A DNA stretch of 32,290 bases, from positions 1 to 32,290 of the forward strand of contig CAZEEG010000069.1 in assembly GCA_964511065.1 (NCBI GenBank). Reading direction: 5' to 3'. Below the pieces are notes generated by a model that was not told the origin of the DNA, ran no database searches, and was given only the letters and a program-made list of their open reading frames with translations. This DNA is from CALBRZ01 sp964511065 (GTDB taxonomy: Bacteria; Planctomycetota; Planctomycetia; Pirellulales; S012-138). Positions 8,496 to 15,785 of this stretch are shown piece by piece; within the stretch, counting starts at the first letter, position 1; every line of letters starts with the position of its first letter. The position numbers and the translations under genes were made by a program.

Positions 8496-9662
8496 TTAGC
8501 TGGCGGCGCTGGCCAATTGGCTTTCGACCAGGCCGGCGGCAAACCCCAGCACGTCGTTGCGCTTCTCACAGGCTTCCATCAGGCCGGCATAATTGCCGGT
8601 GCGGCTGGCCAATTCCACCAGCGAGGGGGCGAAACCCGTCAGCCGGGCATCGGCCGGAAGCAGCTTGGAAGCGGCCTCCAGGGCTTCTTGATCGCGGCCC
8701 AACCGCGAAAGCAGAGCCACGTACACCTCCACCGGGCCGGTACCGTGTTCTTCAACCGGCAGCGTTTCGGCCTTCTCGCGGAAGTAGGCCAAGCCTTCTT
8801 CCACGTTGTGGCCGATCAGCGTCTGGTAGAACCGCTGCTGGCTGTCGTACACGTCGGCGAACGGTTCCTCCGTGTGGTAGTGGAACTGCGGCGCCAAACG
8901 CTTGCCGTACTCGCAAAGATCGATCGCCTGGGTCAGCACGGCCGGGGCGTCGGCCACCCGGGCAAAACGTGTGACCGAGTGCAAATGCGAGGTGTCGATG
9001 TGATAGGCGTCGTCGGTAAACAGCCAATCGCGGTCCGATACCAACTCGGCGATGGTGTTGCCCGAGGGTTGCGTTCCCTCCTGCCGAGCGATCTCCGACG
9101 ACAGCGTTGCCATCAGTTCCTCGTGCAGGTTGTTCACGAGCAGTTCGATCACCTGTTGCTGCTGCTCCAGCGGCTTATCGTACATGGTGGATTCGTACAT
9201 GGTGATCGCGTTGCAAATGCCGTATTCGTGGAGCACCAATTCGAAACCTCGCCGCGGAGCCAGCCCTTCGTGGATAGCGATTTCGACGATCTCGTCGAGG
9301 TTTTCGTCATCGGGCTCAATACGGTTTAGCGCCTCGGCCAACTCGGCGGTATCGCCCAGCGGTCGCAGGTACATGAAGGCCTCGCGGATGCGGCCCGACT
9401 CCAGCAGCAACTGGCCGGCCTCGCGGTAAGCGCTGATATAGCCGTCTTCCACCTTGGTGCGCAGCGGTTCGTCCAGCTTGTCCAGGGCCGGAGGTTGCGC
9501 GACCGGCAAACCGAACTGGTACCGGCACTGCATCAGCCGGACCTGCAGTAACTCGTGGATTGATTTTTCCTGGCGAAGCTTTTCGATAAGATGCTCGAAA
9601 ACGGCTTCCACGCCACGCTGCTGGGCAACCGATTTCAGTTCGTCGAAGGAGTTCACGCTCAT
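8496..9662 (-). CDS. Conserved hypothetical, 388 aa, helical-repeat-like
   Basis: A 388-residue soluble protein without a family I can name. It is largely alpha-helical with TPR-like stretches (DGYISAYREAGQLLLESGRIREAFMYLRPLGD and VEVYVALLSRLGRDQEALEAASKLL). The middle is rich in acidic, His and Tyr residues (HYHTEEPFADVYDSQQRFYQ), but no known catalytic motif is seen. The frame is open to 9773; I chose the ATG at 9662 (MSVNSFDELKSVAQQ) because charged helical coding character starts there. No signal peptide or membrane segment is present, so it is presumably cytoplasmic. It is first of the minus-strand group that continues with the 80-aa gene. Probably a lineage-restricted planctomycete protein (inference). 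Confidence 0.75.
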   Translation of the reverse strand: MSVNSFDELKSVAQQRGVEAVFEHLIEKLRQEKSIHELLQVRLMQCRYQFGLPVAQPPALDKLDEPLRTKVEDGYISAYREAGQLLLESGRIREAFMYLRPLGDTAELAEALNRIEPDDENLDEIVEIAIHEGLAPRRGFELVLHEYGICNAITMYESTMYDKPLEQQQQVIELLVNNLHEELMATLSSEIARQEGTQPSGNTIAELVSDRDWLFTDDAYHIDTSHLHSVTRFARVADAPAVLTQAIDLCEYGKRLAPQFHYHTEEPFADVYDSQQRFYQTLIGHNVEEGLAYFREKAETLPVEEHGTGPVEVYVALLSRLGRDQEALEAASKLLPADARLTGFAPSLVELASRTGNYAGLMEACEKRNDVLGFAAGLVESQLASAAS

Positions 9663-9983
9663 CGCACCGTGGGGTTGAAAGGGTCGCAAGGTGGATTTCG
9701 TACGCCGGGCGGCAGTATCAACCGGCGGGGGGTACCAAACGCCGCGCCCAACCGTCGCGGCTCGTGCCACCACGGTCCGGCAGGGAAGCCCGCCACTGCG
9801 ACGATTCTACCAGAGCCATCGGGCCGGTTCCACGAGAGGCGAAATCCGGTGGGCACGGAGCGACCATCGCGCTTCGTGGCGCGGCTCTACTGAGGGGTTC
9901 GGCTTGGCCCCCGGGGGCGATGAATCGGCTTGGGCATGCATCCGCGGCACGCGGTTCGCGGAGCCAGCAAGCACGATCATCAA

Positions 9984-10114
9984 GCACGGCTCGCAGAGGT
10001 CGTAAGATGTGTATTGCGGCCACGGTGCGTGGACAGAGGCCGTGGCACGTGCGATCGCGCCGTATAATTAGGCACGGCTCAAAGCGCCGTGGCACAACCA
10101 ACGGGCCGTGGCAC
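9984..10114. repeat. Cluster of GCACGGCTC / GCCGTGGCAC repeats
   Basis: GCACGGCTC occurs at 9984-9992 and 10072-10080. GCCGTGGCAC occurs at 10039-10048, 10086-10095 and 10105-10114. The two motifs are near reverse complements through the CACGGC/GCCGTG core, and the 10073-10091 pair forms a 6-bp stem with a 7-base loop. A further hairpin, CCACG-GTG-CGTGG, lies at 10020-10032. This may be a degraded dispersed repeat or a multi-site regulatory element upstream of recO. Confidence 0.6.
10063..10068 (+). promoter_or_regulatory. Consensus -10 box upstream of recO
   Basis: TATAAT matches the sigma70 -10 consensus exactly, about 105 bases before the recO ATG. No good -35 sits at 16-18 bases; GTGGCA at 15 bases lies within a repeat copy. 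The site is embedded in the repeat cluster, so repeats could modulate it. Confidence 0.4.
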
Positions 10115-10172
10115 AGTAGTACCAGAGACAACTTCTTAGCTTGGCTTTCCCGCCAAAGATCATACGCATCCC

Positions 10173-10919
10173 ATGGAAAAGGCCACGGCCATTGTGCTTC
10201 GCGTGGTGGACTGGAGCGAATCCAGCGCGGTGGTGACGCTGTTTACCCGAGAGTTCGGGCTGGTTCGGGGGGTGGCCAAGGGTGCGCGGCGTCCCAAGGG
10301 ACCATTCGAGTCTGCCCTTGACGTGCTCTCGCTGTGCCGGGTAGTGTTCCTCCGCAAATCGTCCGGCGCCTTGGACCTGCTGACAGAAGCAAAGCTACTG
10401 CGGCGCTTCCGGCCAGGCCGCGATCTCTCGCGGCTGTATGCCGGATACTACATCGCCGAGTTGCTGGTCCGGCTCACGCACGATTACGACCCTCATCCGG
10501 AATTGTTCGACGCCGCCGAGGAAGCGTTGGTAGCACTCAATGATGCCAACGATCCGGCACCGGCCGCCGCCTATGTCACGCGCTTCGAGATTGCGCTGCT
10601 TCACCAGTTGGGCTATATGCCACAGCTTGAAACATGCGCGGAGTGCGGGGAAGCGGTGGCGCCGCGCGACGGGCGGTTAGCGTTCGGCATGCTGGCAGGC
10701 GGTGTGTTATGCCCGCAATGCCGGCCCGGCAAGCGCCAGGTAATTGCCCTCTCGGCAGCGGCCTGGCAGACATTGCGGGATTATGCTCAACCGGGCCACG
10801 TGCCGCGGACGATTCCCGAACGGAAGGTTGGCAACGAACTACGAGCGGTTTTGAATCACTACTTCAACAACCTGCTGGGCATGCGGCCGCGACTGCAAGC
10901 CTACCAGTCGGGCTTTTGA
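10173..10919 (+). CDS. recO: DNA repair protein RecO
   Basis: A 248-residue RecO, the mediator that with RecR (and RecF) loads RecA onto SSB-coated single-stranded DNA and anneals strands. The N-terminal OB-fold is clear: MEKATAIVLRVVDWSESSAVVTLFTREFGLVRGVAKGARRPKG is the typical RecO start with its basic DNA-binding loop. The helical C-terminal domain carries the zinc motif Cys155-x2-Cys158 and Cys180-x2-Cys183. Length is normal for the family. The ATG at 10173 gives the canonical N-terminus. The outer-membrane lipoprotein pair follows 215 bases downstream and is probably a separate transcription unit. Confidence 0.95.
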   Translation: MEKATAIVLRVVDWSESSAVVTLFTREFGLVRGVAKGARRPKGPFESALDVLSLCRVVFLRKSSGALDLLTEAKLLRRFRPGRDLSRLYAGYYIAELLVRLTHDYDPHPELFDAAEEALVALNDANDPAPAAAYVTRFEIALLHQLGYMPQLETCAECGEAVAPRDGRLAFGMLAGGVLCPQCRPGKRQVIALSAAAWQTLRDYAQPGHVPRTIPERKVGNELRAVLNHYFNNLLGMRPRLQAYQSGF

Positions 10920-11134
10920 TGCCGGCATGACGCGGCAACAAGCGGCAGTTGTGCCGGCAGGGTCAACCGATCACCTTTCCCCCAAATCCATTCGTGAGAA
11001 CATAACAGGCCGAGGCGATTGCAACCGCCGGCACAGTTAGCGCCTTCACCCTGTGCGATGCGGCAGCAGGCCGCGCTGCTTGGTGGATGGCGCAGCAATC
11101 GCAATCCCTTTCGCCTTGCATGGAAGCGAGGAAG

Positions 11135-12412
11135 ATGCTGAAGGTAGCCATAGCCTTGATGCTTGTCGCCGTCGCCACGGCAACGGGCTGCGCGCAACCG
11201 TGGGCGCAGTCGGGGCATCGGCCGATGGTGCTGGGGCCGCCGCCTTCGCCCCATGCCCAATCGGTCGCCGCTGTCGATCGCGGCCACCGGCCCGGCAGTG
11301 CCGTTGCAGATGCCGTGCGGGGGCAAAGTCCCGGCGATGAGGGCAGCATGCGCGATGGCTACTCGTCGATGCTGGCGCCGGCGGAGGAGCGGAACACGCT
11401 CCAGCGAATCTTCCATAAGGCCACGTCGTTTGCCCGGCCCGATGCGAATGAAGAGGCAGCCCGGGAACTGATGAAGGAAGGCGACGCCTTGTTCGTGGAG
11501 AAAAAGTACAGCGAGGCGCAGGCGAAGTATACGGCCGCGGCCAAGCGCGTGCCCGACACCTTCCTGGAGGAGGACGCGCGGTTCATGGTGGCCGAGTGCT
11601 ACTTCTTCATGGACAACTACCCTTCGGCCTCCGACACCTACAGCGAGATTCTCAAGAAGAACAGCAACACGCGGCACCTGGATGCCATCACGCGGCGGAT
11701 GTTCGCCATCGGCGAATACTGGAAGGAGCGTTACCGGGAGTCGCCAAGCTGGTCGCTGCGCCCCAACCTGACCGACAAGACCCGTCCGCTGTTCGACACC
11801 AAGGGCAACAGCGTTTCGATGTTCCGGGCGATCTGGTTGCATGATCCCACCGGCCCGCTGGCCGACGACAGCATCATGCAGGTAGCCAACACCCATTTCC
11901 TGCACGGCAATTACCAGCAGGCCGACGAGCATTACACCCAGTTGCGGCGCGATTACCCCAGCAGCAAGCACGTGATGCAGGCATACCTCTTGGGCTTCCG
12001 CACCAAGCTGGAGTTGTACCAGGGCCCTGTCTACGATCGCACGCCTCTGAACGAAGCTGAAGAACTGATCGACACCCTGCTCTTGCAGTTCGGGCATGAA
12101 CTTGGCGAGGAGCGGGAACGGGTACTGCAAGCCCGGGCGATTGTCCGCGCCCAGCAGGCGGAACGCGATTGGAACTCGGCCGAGTATTACATCAAGGGGG
12201 GCCACAACCGCGCCGCCCGGAACGTACTCAACAAGCTTGTTGAAAAATACCCGGAAACCCGGTTTGCCGAGATGGCGCGCGAACGCCTGGCCGAGTTGGA
12301 TGGTCTGCCCGACCATCCGCCCGATCGGCTCGCGTGGCTGGCCAACTTGTTCCCCAAGCAGAAGGGACTGCCGCAGCCGATCAACGTCCAACATCGAAGC
12401 GAGATGCGATGA
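11135..12412 (+). CDS. BamD-like TPR lipoprotein (outer-membrane assembly)
   Basis: A 425-residue exported protein with a lipoprotein signal: Lys3, a hydrophobic core at 4-17 and a lipobox ending at Cys19 (ATGC). After a low-complexity linker it has TPR-type repeats from about residue 110: AARELMKEGDALFVEKKYSEAQAKYTAAAK, FMVAECYFFMDNYPSASDTYSEILKK, VANTHFLHGNYQQADEHYTQLRRDYPSSKH and NRAARNVLNKLVEKYPETRFAEMARERL. This matches BamD/YfiO, the lipoprotein of the BAM complex, though it is longer than the usual roughly 250 residues because of the linker and an insertion near 180-250. The stop overlaps the start of the LptE-like gene (ATGA), indicating translational coupling. Alternative starts at 11120 and 11087 lack better ribosome sites. 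Confidence 0.75.
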   Translation: MLKVAIALMLVAVATATGCAQPWAQSGHRPMVLGPPPSPHAQSVAAVDRGHRPGSAVADAVRGQSPGDEGSMRDGYSSMLAPAEERNTLQRIFHKATSFARPDANEEAARELMKEGDALFVEKKYSEAQAKYTAAAKRVPDTFLEEDARFMVAECYFFMDNYPSASDTYSEILKKNSNTRHLDAITRRMFAIGEYWKERYRESPSWSLRPNLTDKTRPLFDTKGNSVSMFRAIWLHDPTGPLADDSIMQVANTHFLHGNYQQADEHYTQLRRDYPSSKHVMQAYLLGFRTKLELYQGPVYDRTPLNEAEELIDTLLLQFGHELGEERERVLQARAIVRAQQAERDWNSAEYYIKGGHNRAARNVLNKLVEKYPETRFAEMARERLAELDGLPDHPPDRLAWLANLFPKQKGLPQPINVQHRSEMR

Positions 12413-12963
12413 AAGGTGTGCATTCCTTGCTGTTGCTGATCGCGGTGTGGGCGGCGTGCGGGGGCTGCGCTCGGTACCGCGTGGGTGTCGATTCGCTCTA
12501 CCCGGCCGACATTCGCACCGTGTACGTGCCCATGTTCACCTCGGCCAGTTATCGCCGCAACCTGGGTGAGTTGCTGACGGAAGCCGTCATCAAGGAGATG
12601 GAGAAGCGCACCACGTTCAAGGTGGTGAACACGCCCAATGCCGACAGCATTCTCACGGGCCGCATCGTCGGCGATACCAAGAACATCCGTATTGAGAATG
12701 CCAACGACGATCCCCGCGAAGTGGAACTGAGCCTGATCGTCGAAGTCACCTGGCAAAACCGCAAGGGCGACCTGATTATGCAACAGGAAATTGCCCTGCC
12801 GCCCGACGTGGTCGATGCCTTCGACCGCGCGTTCATCGTGCCCGAGGTCGGGCAAACCGTCGCCACGGGCCACGTGGCGGTCGTCAAGCGGTTGGCGACC
12901 CAGATTGTGGACTTGATGGAAGCACCCTGGGGCGAGGAAGTTGGCCCCGTATTCCTGCCCTAG
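12409..12963 (+). CDS. lptE: LptE-like lipoprotein (LPS assembly)
   Basis: A 184-residue lipoprotein of the LptE/RlpB family, whose E. coli member plugs the LptD barrel that inserts lipopolysaccharide into the outer membrane. A signal peptide runs to the lipid-accepting Cys, probably Cys20 (GGC-ARYRVG), with Cys17 as alternative. The mature part shows the family pattern: SLYPADIRTVYVPMF, then RRNLGELLTEAVIKEMEKRTTFKVV, DSILTGRIV and repeated beta-strands (VELSLIVEVTW). The ATG at 12409 overlaps the preceding stop by four bases (ATGA). The coupling with a BamD-like gene places both in outer-membrane biogenesis, in line with evidence that planctomycetes have a Gram-negative-type envelope. Assignment rests on remote motif resemblance, but the context is strong. 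Confidence 0.8.
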   Translation: MKGVHSLLLLIAVWAACGGCARYRVGVDSLYPADIRTVYVPMFTSASYRRNLGELLTEAVIKEMEKRTTFKVVNTPNADSILTGRIVGDTKNIRIENANDDPREVELSLIVEVTWQNRKGDLIMQQEIALPPDVVDAFDRAFIVPEVGQTVATGHVAVVKRLATQIVDLMEAPWGEEVGPVFLP

Positions 12964-12978
12964 CGCAGGCTCCTGCGC
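12963..12978. terminator. Palindromic terminator between convergent genes
   Basis: GCGCAGG (12963-12969), CT, CCTGCGC (12972-12978): 7-base perfect arms filling the 17-base gap between the LptE-like stop (+) and the diiron-oxidase stop (-). It can act in both directions; no U tract is present. Confidence 0.5.
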
Positions 12979-12980
12979 GG

Positions 12981-13931
12981 CTAGCAGGCAGCATCGGGCC
13001 AGGAGTCGTCCTTCTCGGGCAGGCTAGCCAATTGCGATTCGTAGTAGGGTTGGACGCCTTCATCGAGGATCGCCCTGGCGCCTTGGAGGAACTTGCGTGG
13101 TTGGAACCACGGTTCGAGGAAGTTCTCGAACAGTTCGTCGATCGTAGCCTGCGAGTGGTGACGTTCTTCCATGTCGTGGTAGGTCAGGTAGCCCAGGTCG
13201 ATTTTCTTGTCGAGCGTGGCGTTAAGCCGTTTCATGCCGGCGATCCAGGGCTGCCACAGGCTGTTGGCCGCCCAGTTCTCGATGCCGAATGAGGCACCCA
13301 GGGCATGGTTCTGATCGGTGCTGGCGTAGTACTTGAACACGGCATCGACAAATTGCCGCGTGCCGGGCAGAGCCAGCCAGATTTTGCCGATCTCCTCAAA
13401 CTTCAGCCCCAGGTCCCCGGCCATTCTCCGCAGCCAGCTATAGTGGACGGTGTCCATGCTCCAGCGGCCCGTCAATTCACCCTCGAAGCCATCCTTGTAG
13501 GGAATACCTTCTTCATTGAGCAGTACATGGAGCCGTTCTTCGTAGGCTTCCACCGTTGGCGCGTTGGCCACCAGCAGCGCTTGCGCGGCGTTGAACTGCG
13601 AAGCGAATACGGAGAACTGCTGCAACTCGTGCCGCGCTTGGGCAAAGGTCACGCCTTGGGCAAACCGTATCAGGTAGCGGTTATTGGCAATGATGGGGTG
13701 GCACAACACCTCGCGGCCCGCGTCGACCAGCAACTGCCGGAAGTCCATCGCCCGCTCTTCCGACATCTCGGCGTGCTGTACCATCTCGCGGACCCGGTCC
13801 AGCGCCTGCTCCGATTGCTCTACAAACAACTTCAGGTGCGGTGGAAACGATGTCGGCTCGCCCAAAATGCCTGCCGCGGTGAATACCTCCGCAGCGGGCG
13901 TATCCAAGTGGAGTTGCTCGATCCGCGACAT
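12981..13931 (-). CDS. Heme-oxygenase-like diiron oxidase (HDO/CADD-like) family protein
   Basis: A 316-residue, almost all-helical protein resembling the iron-containing redox enzyme family with a heme-oxygenase-like fold (CADD, UndA, SznF central domain; related to PqqC and TenA). Candidate metal ligands follow the CADD spacing: E128-x6-H135, a glutamate near 218 (SFGIENWA) and H252-x3-E256-x2-H259 in YHDMEERHHS. CADD has Asp where this protein has E256. Such enzymes use O2 at a diiron site for decarboxylation, N-oxygenation or self-sacrificial para-aminobenzoate synthesis; the substrate here is unknown. The start has GAGGAG seven bases upstream. It is monocistronic by context, convergent with the LptE-like gene. 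Family confidence is good; individual ligand assignments are inferred by eye. Confidence 0.65.
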   Translation of the reverse strand: MSRIEQLHLDTPAAEVFTAAGILGEPTSFPPHLKLFVEQSEQALDRVREMVQHAEMSEERAMDFRQLLVDAGREVLCHPIIANNRYLIRFAQGVTFAQARHELQQFSVFASQFNAAQALLVANAPTVEAYEERLHVLLNEEGIPYKDGFEGELTGRWSMDTVHYSWLRRMAGDLGLKFEEIGKIWLALPGTRQFVDAVFKYYASTDQNHALGASFGIENWAANSLWQPWIAGMKRLNATLDKKIDLGYLTYHDMEERHHSQATIDELFENFLEPWFQPRKFLQGARAILDEGVQPYYESQLASLPEKDDSWPDAAC

Positions 13932-14449
13932 GAATCTTCTCCTCGCTCAGTAGATGCGCAACCACCCTCGATCGTGCGGTGACCGCCGCAGCGCATGCCT
14001 GCGACACCCGCTTGCGCCGGCCGGTTTCAAAAGCAACCAGTTAAAGACGTGCCATTTCAGAGATGCGTGCTGCCGGGTGCCGCGGGCGCTCTCATTGCAA
14101 AAGCGGCCTCGCATGCGTCCCACCTCTCATTTTAGAAGTTGCTCTTGGAGCCGGACAAGCGCGGCGCCCTTGGCTGCTGGTTGTAACTCGCTGCTGTAAA
14201 ACAGGTTGCGGAATCGCAGCCGTTCCCGCAGCGTTCGTTCGCACTTGACCGATAGCCGCAACCGGGGCTAGGCTGCCGTAGCCTCTACCCTGCACGGCCT
14301 CCCGCAACTGCCATACCGTACACTCAAGCGCACGTGGCTGGCCGCTGTTTCATGCGGCCCCCACTGAGGAAATAACCGACGGGGCCGATGACCCACGCAG
14401 CAGGCGGCTTTCACCCGACGGATCGCTTGTGAAAGGATGGAACGTCACG
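13932..14449. other. Divergent intergenic region, diiron oxidase / wecB
   Basis: This 518-base stretch has no supported gene; short open frames here lack ribosome sites and family character. The minus-strand promoter candidate at 14129-14158 lies within it. The wecB side (14340-14449) shows only the ribosome site AAAGGATGG at 14432-14440. Confidence 0.45.
14129..14158 (-). promoter_or_regulatory. Sigma70-like promoter candidate for the diiron-oxidase gene
   Basis: Minus strand: TTGTCC (14158-14153), 18-base spacer, TAAAAT (14134-14129). It matches 4/6 and 5/6 of consensus, in an AT-richer patch of an otherwise GC-rich region. The leader to the ATG at 13931 would be about 190 bases. Confidence 0.35.
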
Positions 14450-15772
14450 ATGACGCTACGCCCGATGATCGTGATTGGCACGCGGCCCGAGGCCATCAAA
14501 CTGGCCCCCGTGGTGACGGCGTTTGCGCAACTCGCGTCGTGCGAGCCCGTGGTGTGTTTGACAGGGCAGCATCGCGACCTGGTGGACCCGCTGATTGAGT
14601 ATTTCGCGCTGCCGGTCACGTTGAACCTGGAAGTGATGCGAAGCGAACCGGGCCTGGCAGGGCTTACCGCGCGATGCCTGCAGGGATTGGACGATGCCCT
14701 GGCCACACACCGGCCCGACTGTGTGATGGCCCAGGGCGATACGACAACCGTGCTGGCGGCGGCGATGGCGGCCTTCTACCGGCGGCTTCCGTTTGTGCAT
14801 GTCGAAGCCGGCTTGCGCACGGGCGATCCGGCTTCGCCGTTTCCCGAGGAGTTCAATCGCCGCGTGGCCGGCCTGGCTACCGCCTTGCATTGCTGCCCCA
14901 CGGAAGGCGCTGCGCGTAACCTGTTGGCTGAGGGCGTGCCGCGTGCGCGCGTGCGTGTGACCGGCAACACCGTGATCGACGCGTTCCATGCCACGCTAGC
15001 GCGCGAACGGCAGAACGACGCCCACTGGCGCCGGCGATATCCGATGCTCGGCCGCCGGACACTCGTGCTGGTGACCGCGCACCGCCGCGAAAACCTGGAC
15101 GGCGGGTTAGCGCGGGTCGCGGATGCCATCGCACAACTGGCGCGGCAGTTCCCGGCCGCGGCCTTTGTCTGCCCGGTGCATCCGCACCCGCAGGTAAGCA
15201 ATACGCTGCGTTCGGTGCTGGATGGCGTGGCGAATGTCCACCTGGTGCCGCCGGCCTCGTATCCCGAGTTTGTGTGGCTGATGGACCAGGCCAGCTTGAT
15301 TCTGACCGACTCGGGCGGAATCCAAGAAGAAGCTTCCGTGCTCGGCAAGCCCATGCTGGTGTTGCGGGAGAAGACTGAACGCGTGGAGGGGCTTTCATCG
15401 GGACTGGTCGAACTGGTGGGTACCGACCAGCAGCGGATTGTGGCGCGGGTCCAGGCCTGGCTTACGCGCCTTGCCGGCCGCGCGACCGGGACCTTTCCCA
15501 CCCCCTTCGCCAGCATGGCTGCTGGTCCAGGTGGAATGCGCAGCGCCGGGGGGATTTGCCGTCCCAGTCCCTATGGCGACGGCCAAGCCTCGCGGCGGAT
15601 TGTGCAACTGGTGGTGGCGGCGGCCCAGTGCGGTTGGACCACCGCGGGCTTAGAGTCCATTTCGCTGGCGCGGCCATCGACAGCCCCGCAGGGGGCAGAA
15701 TCGCCAGGGACGAGGCCGCAGGTGCCGGCGCCTCATTTTGCCTCAGGCGTCGGCGCAGTCAGACTCCGGTAA
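14450..15772 (+). CDS. wecB: UDP-N-acetylglucosamine 2-epimerase (non-hydrolysing)
   Basis: A 440-residue cytoplasmic enzyme interconverting UDP-GlcNAc and UDP-ManNAc, a precursor step for surface polysaccharides. Signature motifs are all present: GTRPEAIKLAPV at 10-21, QGDTTTVLAAAMAAFY, HVEAGLRTGD, PFPEEFNRR, VTGNTVID, VTAHRREN, CPVHPHP and LTDSGGIQEEA. Usual length is 360-390; here the conserved C-terminal PYGDG motif is preceded by an unusual Gly/Ala/Pro-rich insert (about FPTP to ICRPS) and followed by a roughly 45-residue tail with no family counterpart. The frame has a GTG at 14429, but the ATG at 14450, with AAAGGA about 12 bases upstream, gives the standard N-terminus. It stands alone, convergent with the propeller gene. 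Confidence 0.9.
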   Translation: MTLRPMIVIGTRPEAIKLAPVVTAFAQLASCEPVVCLTGQHRDLVDPLIEYFALPVTLNLEVMRSEPGLAGLTARCLQGLDDALATHRPDCVMAQGDTTTVLAAAMAAFYRRLPFVHVEAGLRTGDPASPFPEEFNRRVAGLATALHCCPTEGAARNLLAEGVPRARVRVTGNTVIDAFHATLARERQNDAHWRRRYPMLGRRTLVLVTAHRRENLDGGLARVADAIAQLARQFPAAAFVCPVHPHPQVSNTLRSVLDGVANVHLVPPASYPEFVWLMDQASLILTDSGGIQEEASVLGKPMLVLREKTERVEGLSSGLVELVGTDQQRIVARVQAWLTRLAGRATGTFPTPFASMAAGPGGMRSAGGICRPSPYGDGQASRRIVQLVVAAAQCGWTTAGLESISLARPSTAPQGAESPGTRPQVPAPHFASGVGAVRLR

Positions 15773-15785
15773 CTTGCCGTTCCGA

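Larger units (their letters stand above)
9663..10172. other. Divergent 510-base intergenic region with GCCGTGGCAC repeats
   Basis: No convincing gene lies between the 388-aa gene (-) and recO (+). The right half holds a cluster of short repeats (9984-10114) and a perfect TATAAT at 10063-10068. The left half, 9663 to about 9980, shows nothing I can interpret. Confidence 0.5.

Noticed and set aside
10043..10125. TGGCAC elements as sigma54 promoters upstream of recO
   Set aside because: TGGCAC fits the -24 half, but none of the three copies has GC at the required distance for the -12 half.
10901..12394. A 497-codon open frame antisense to the BamD-like gene
   Set aside because: It covers the BamD-like gene almost exactly on the other strand. 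Its composition (long runs of Arg, Gly, Leu, Val, His) is typical of shadow frames in high-GC DNA, and the sense gene has a lipobox, TPR repeats and a coupled neighbour.
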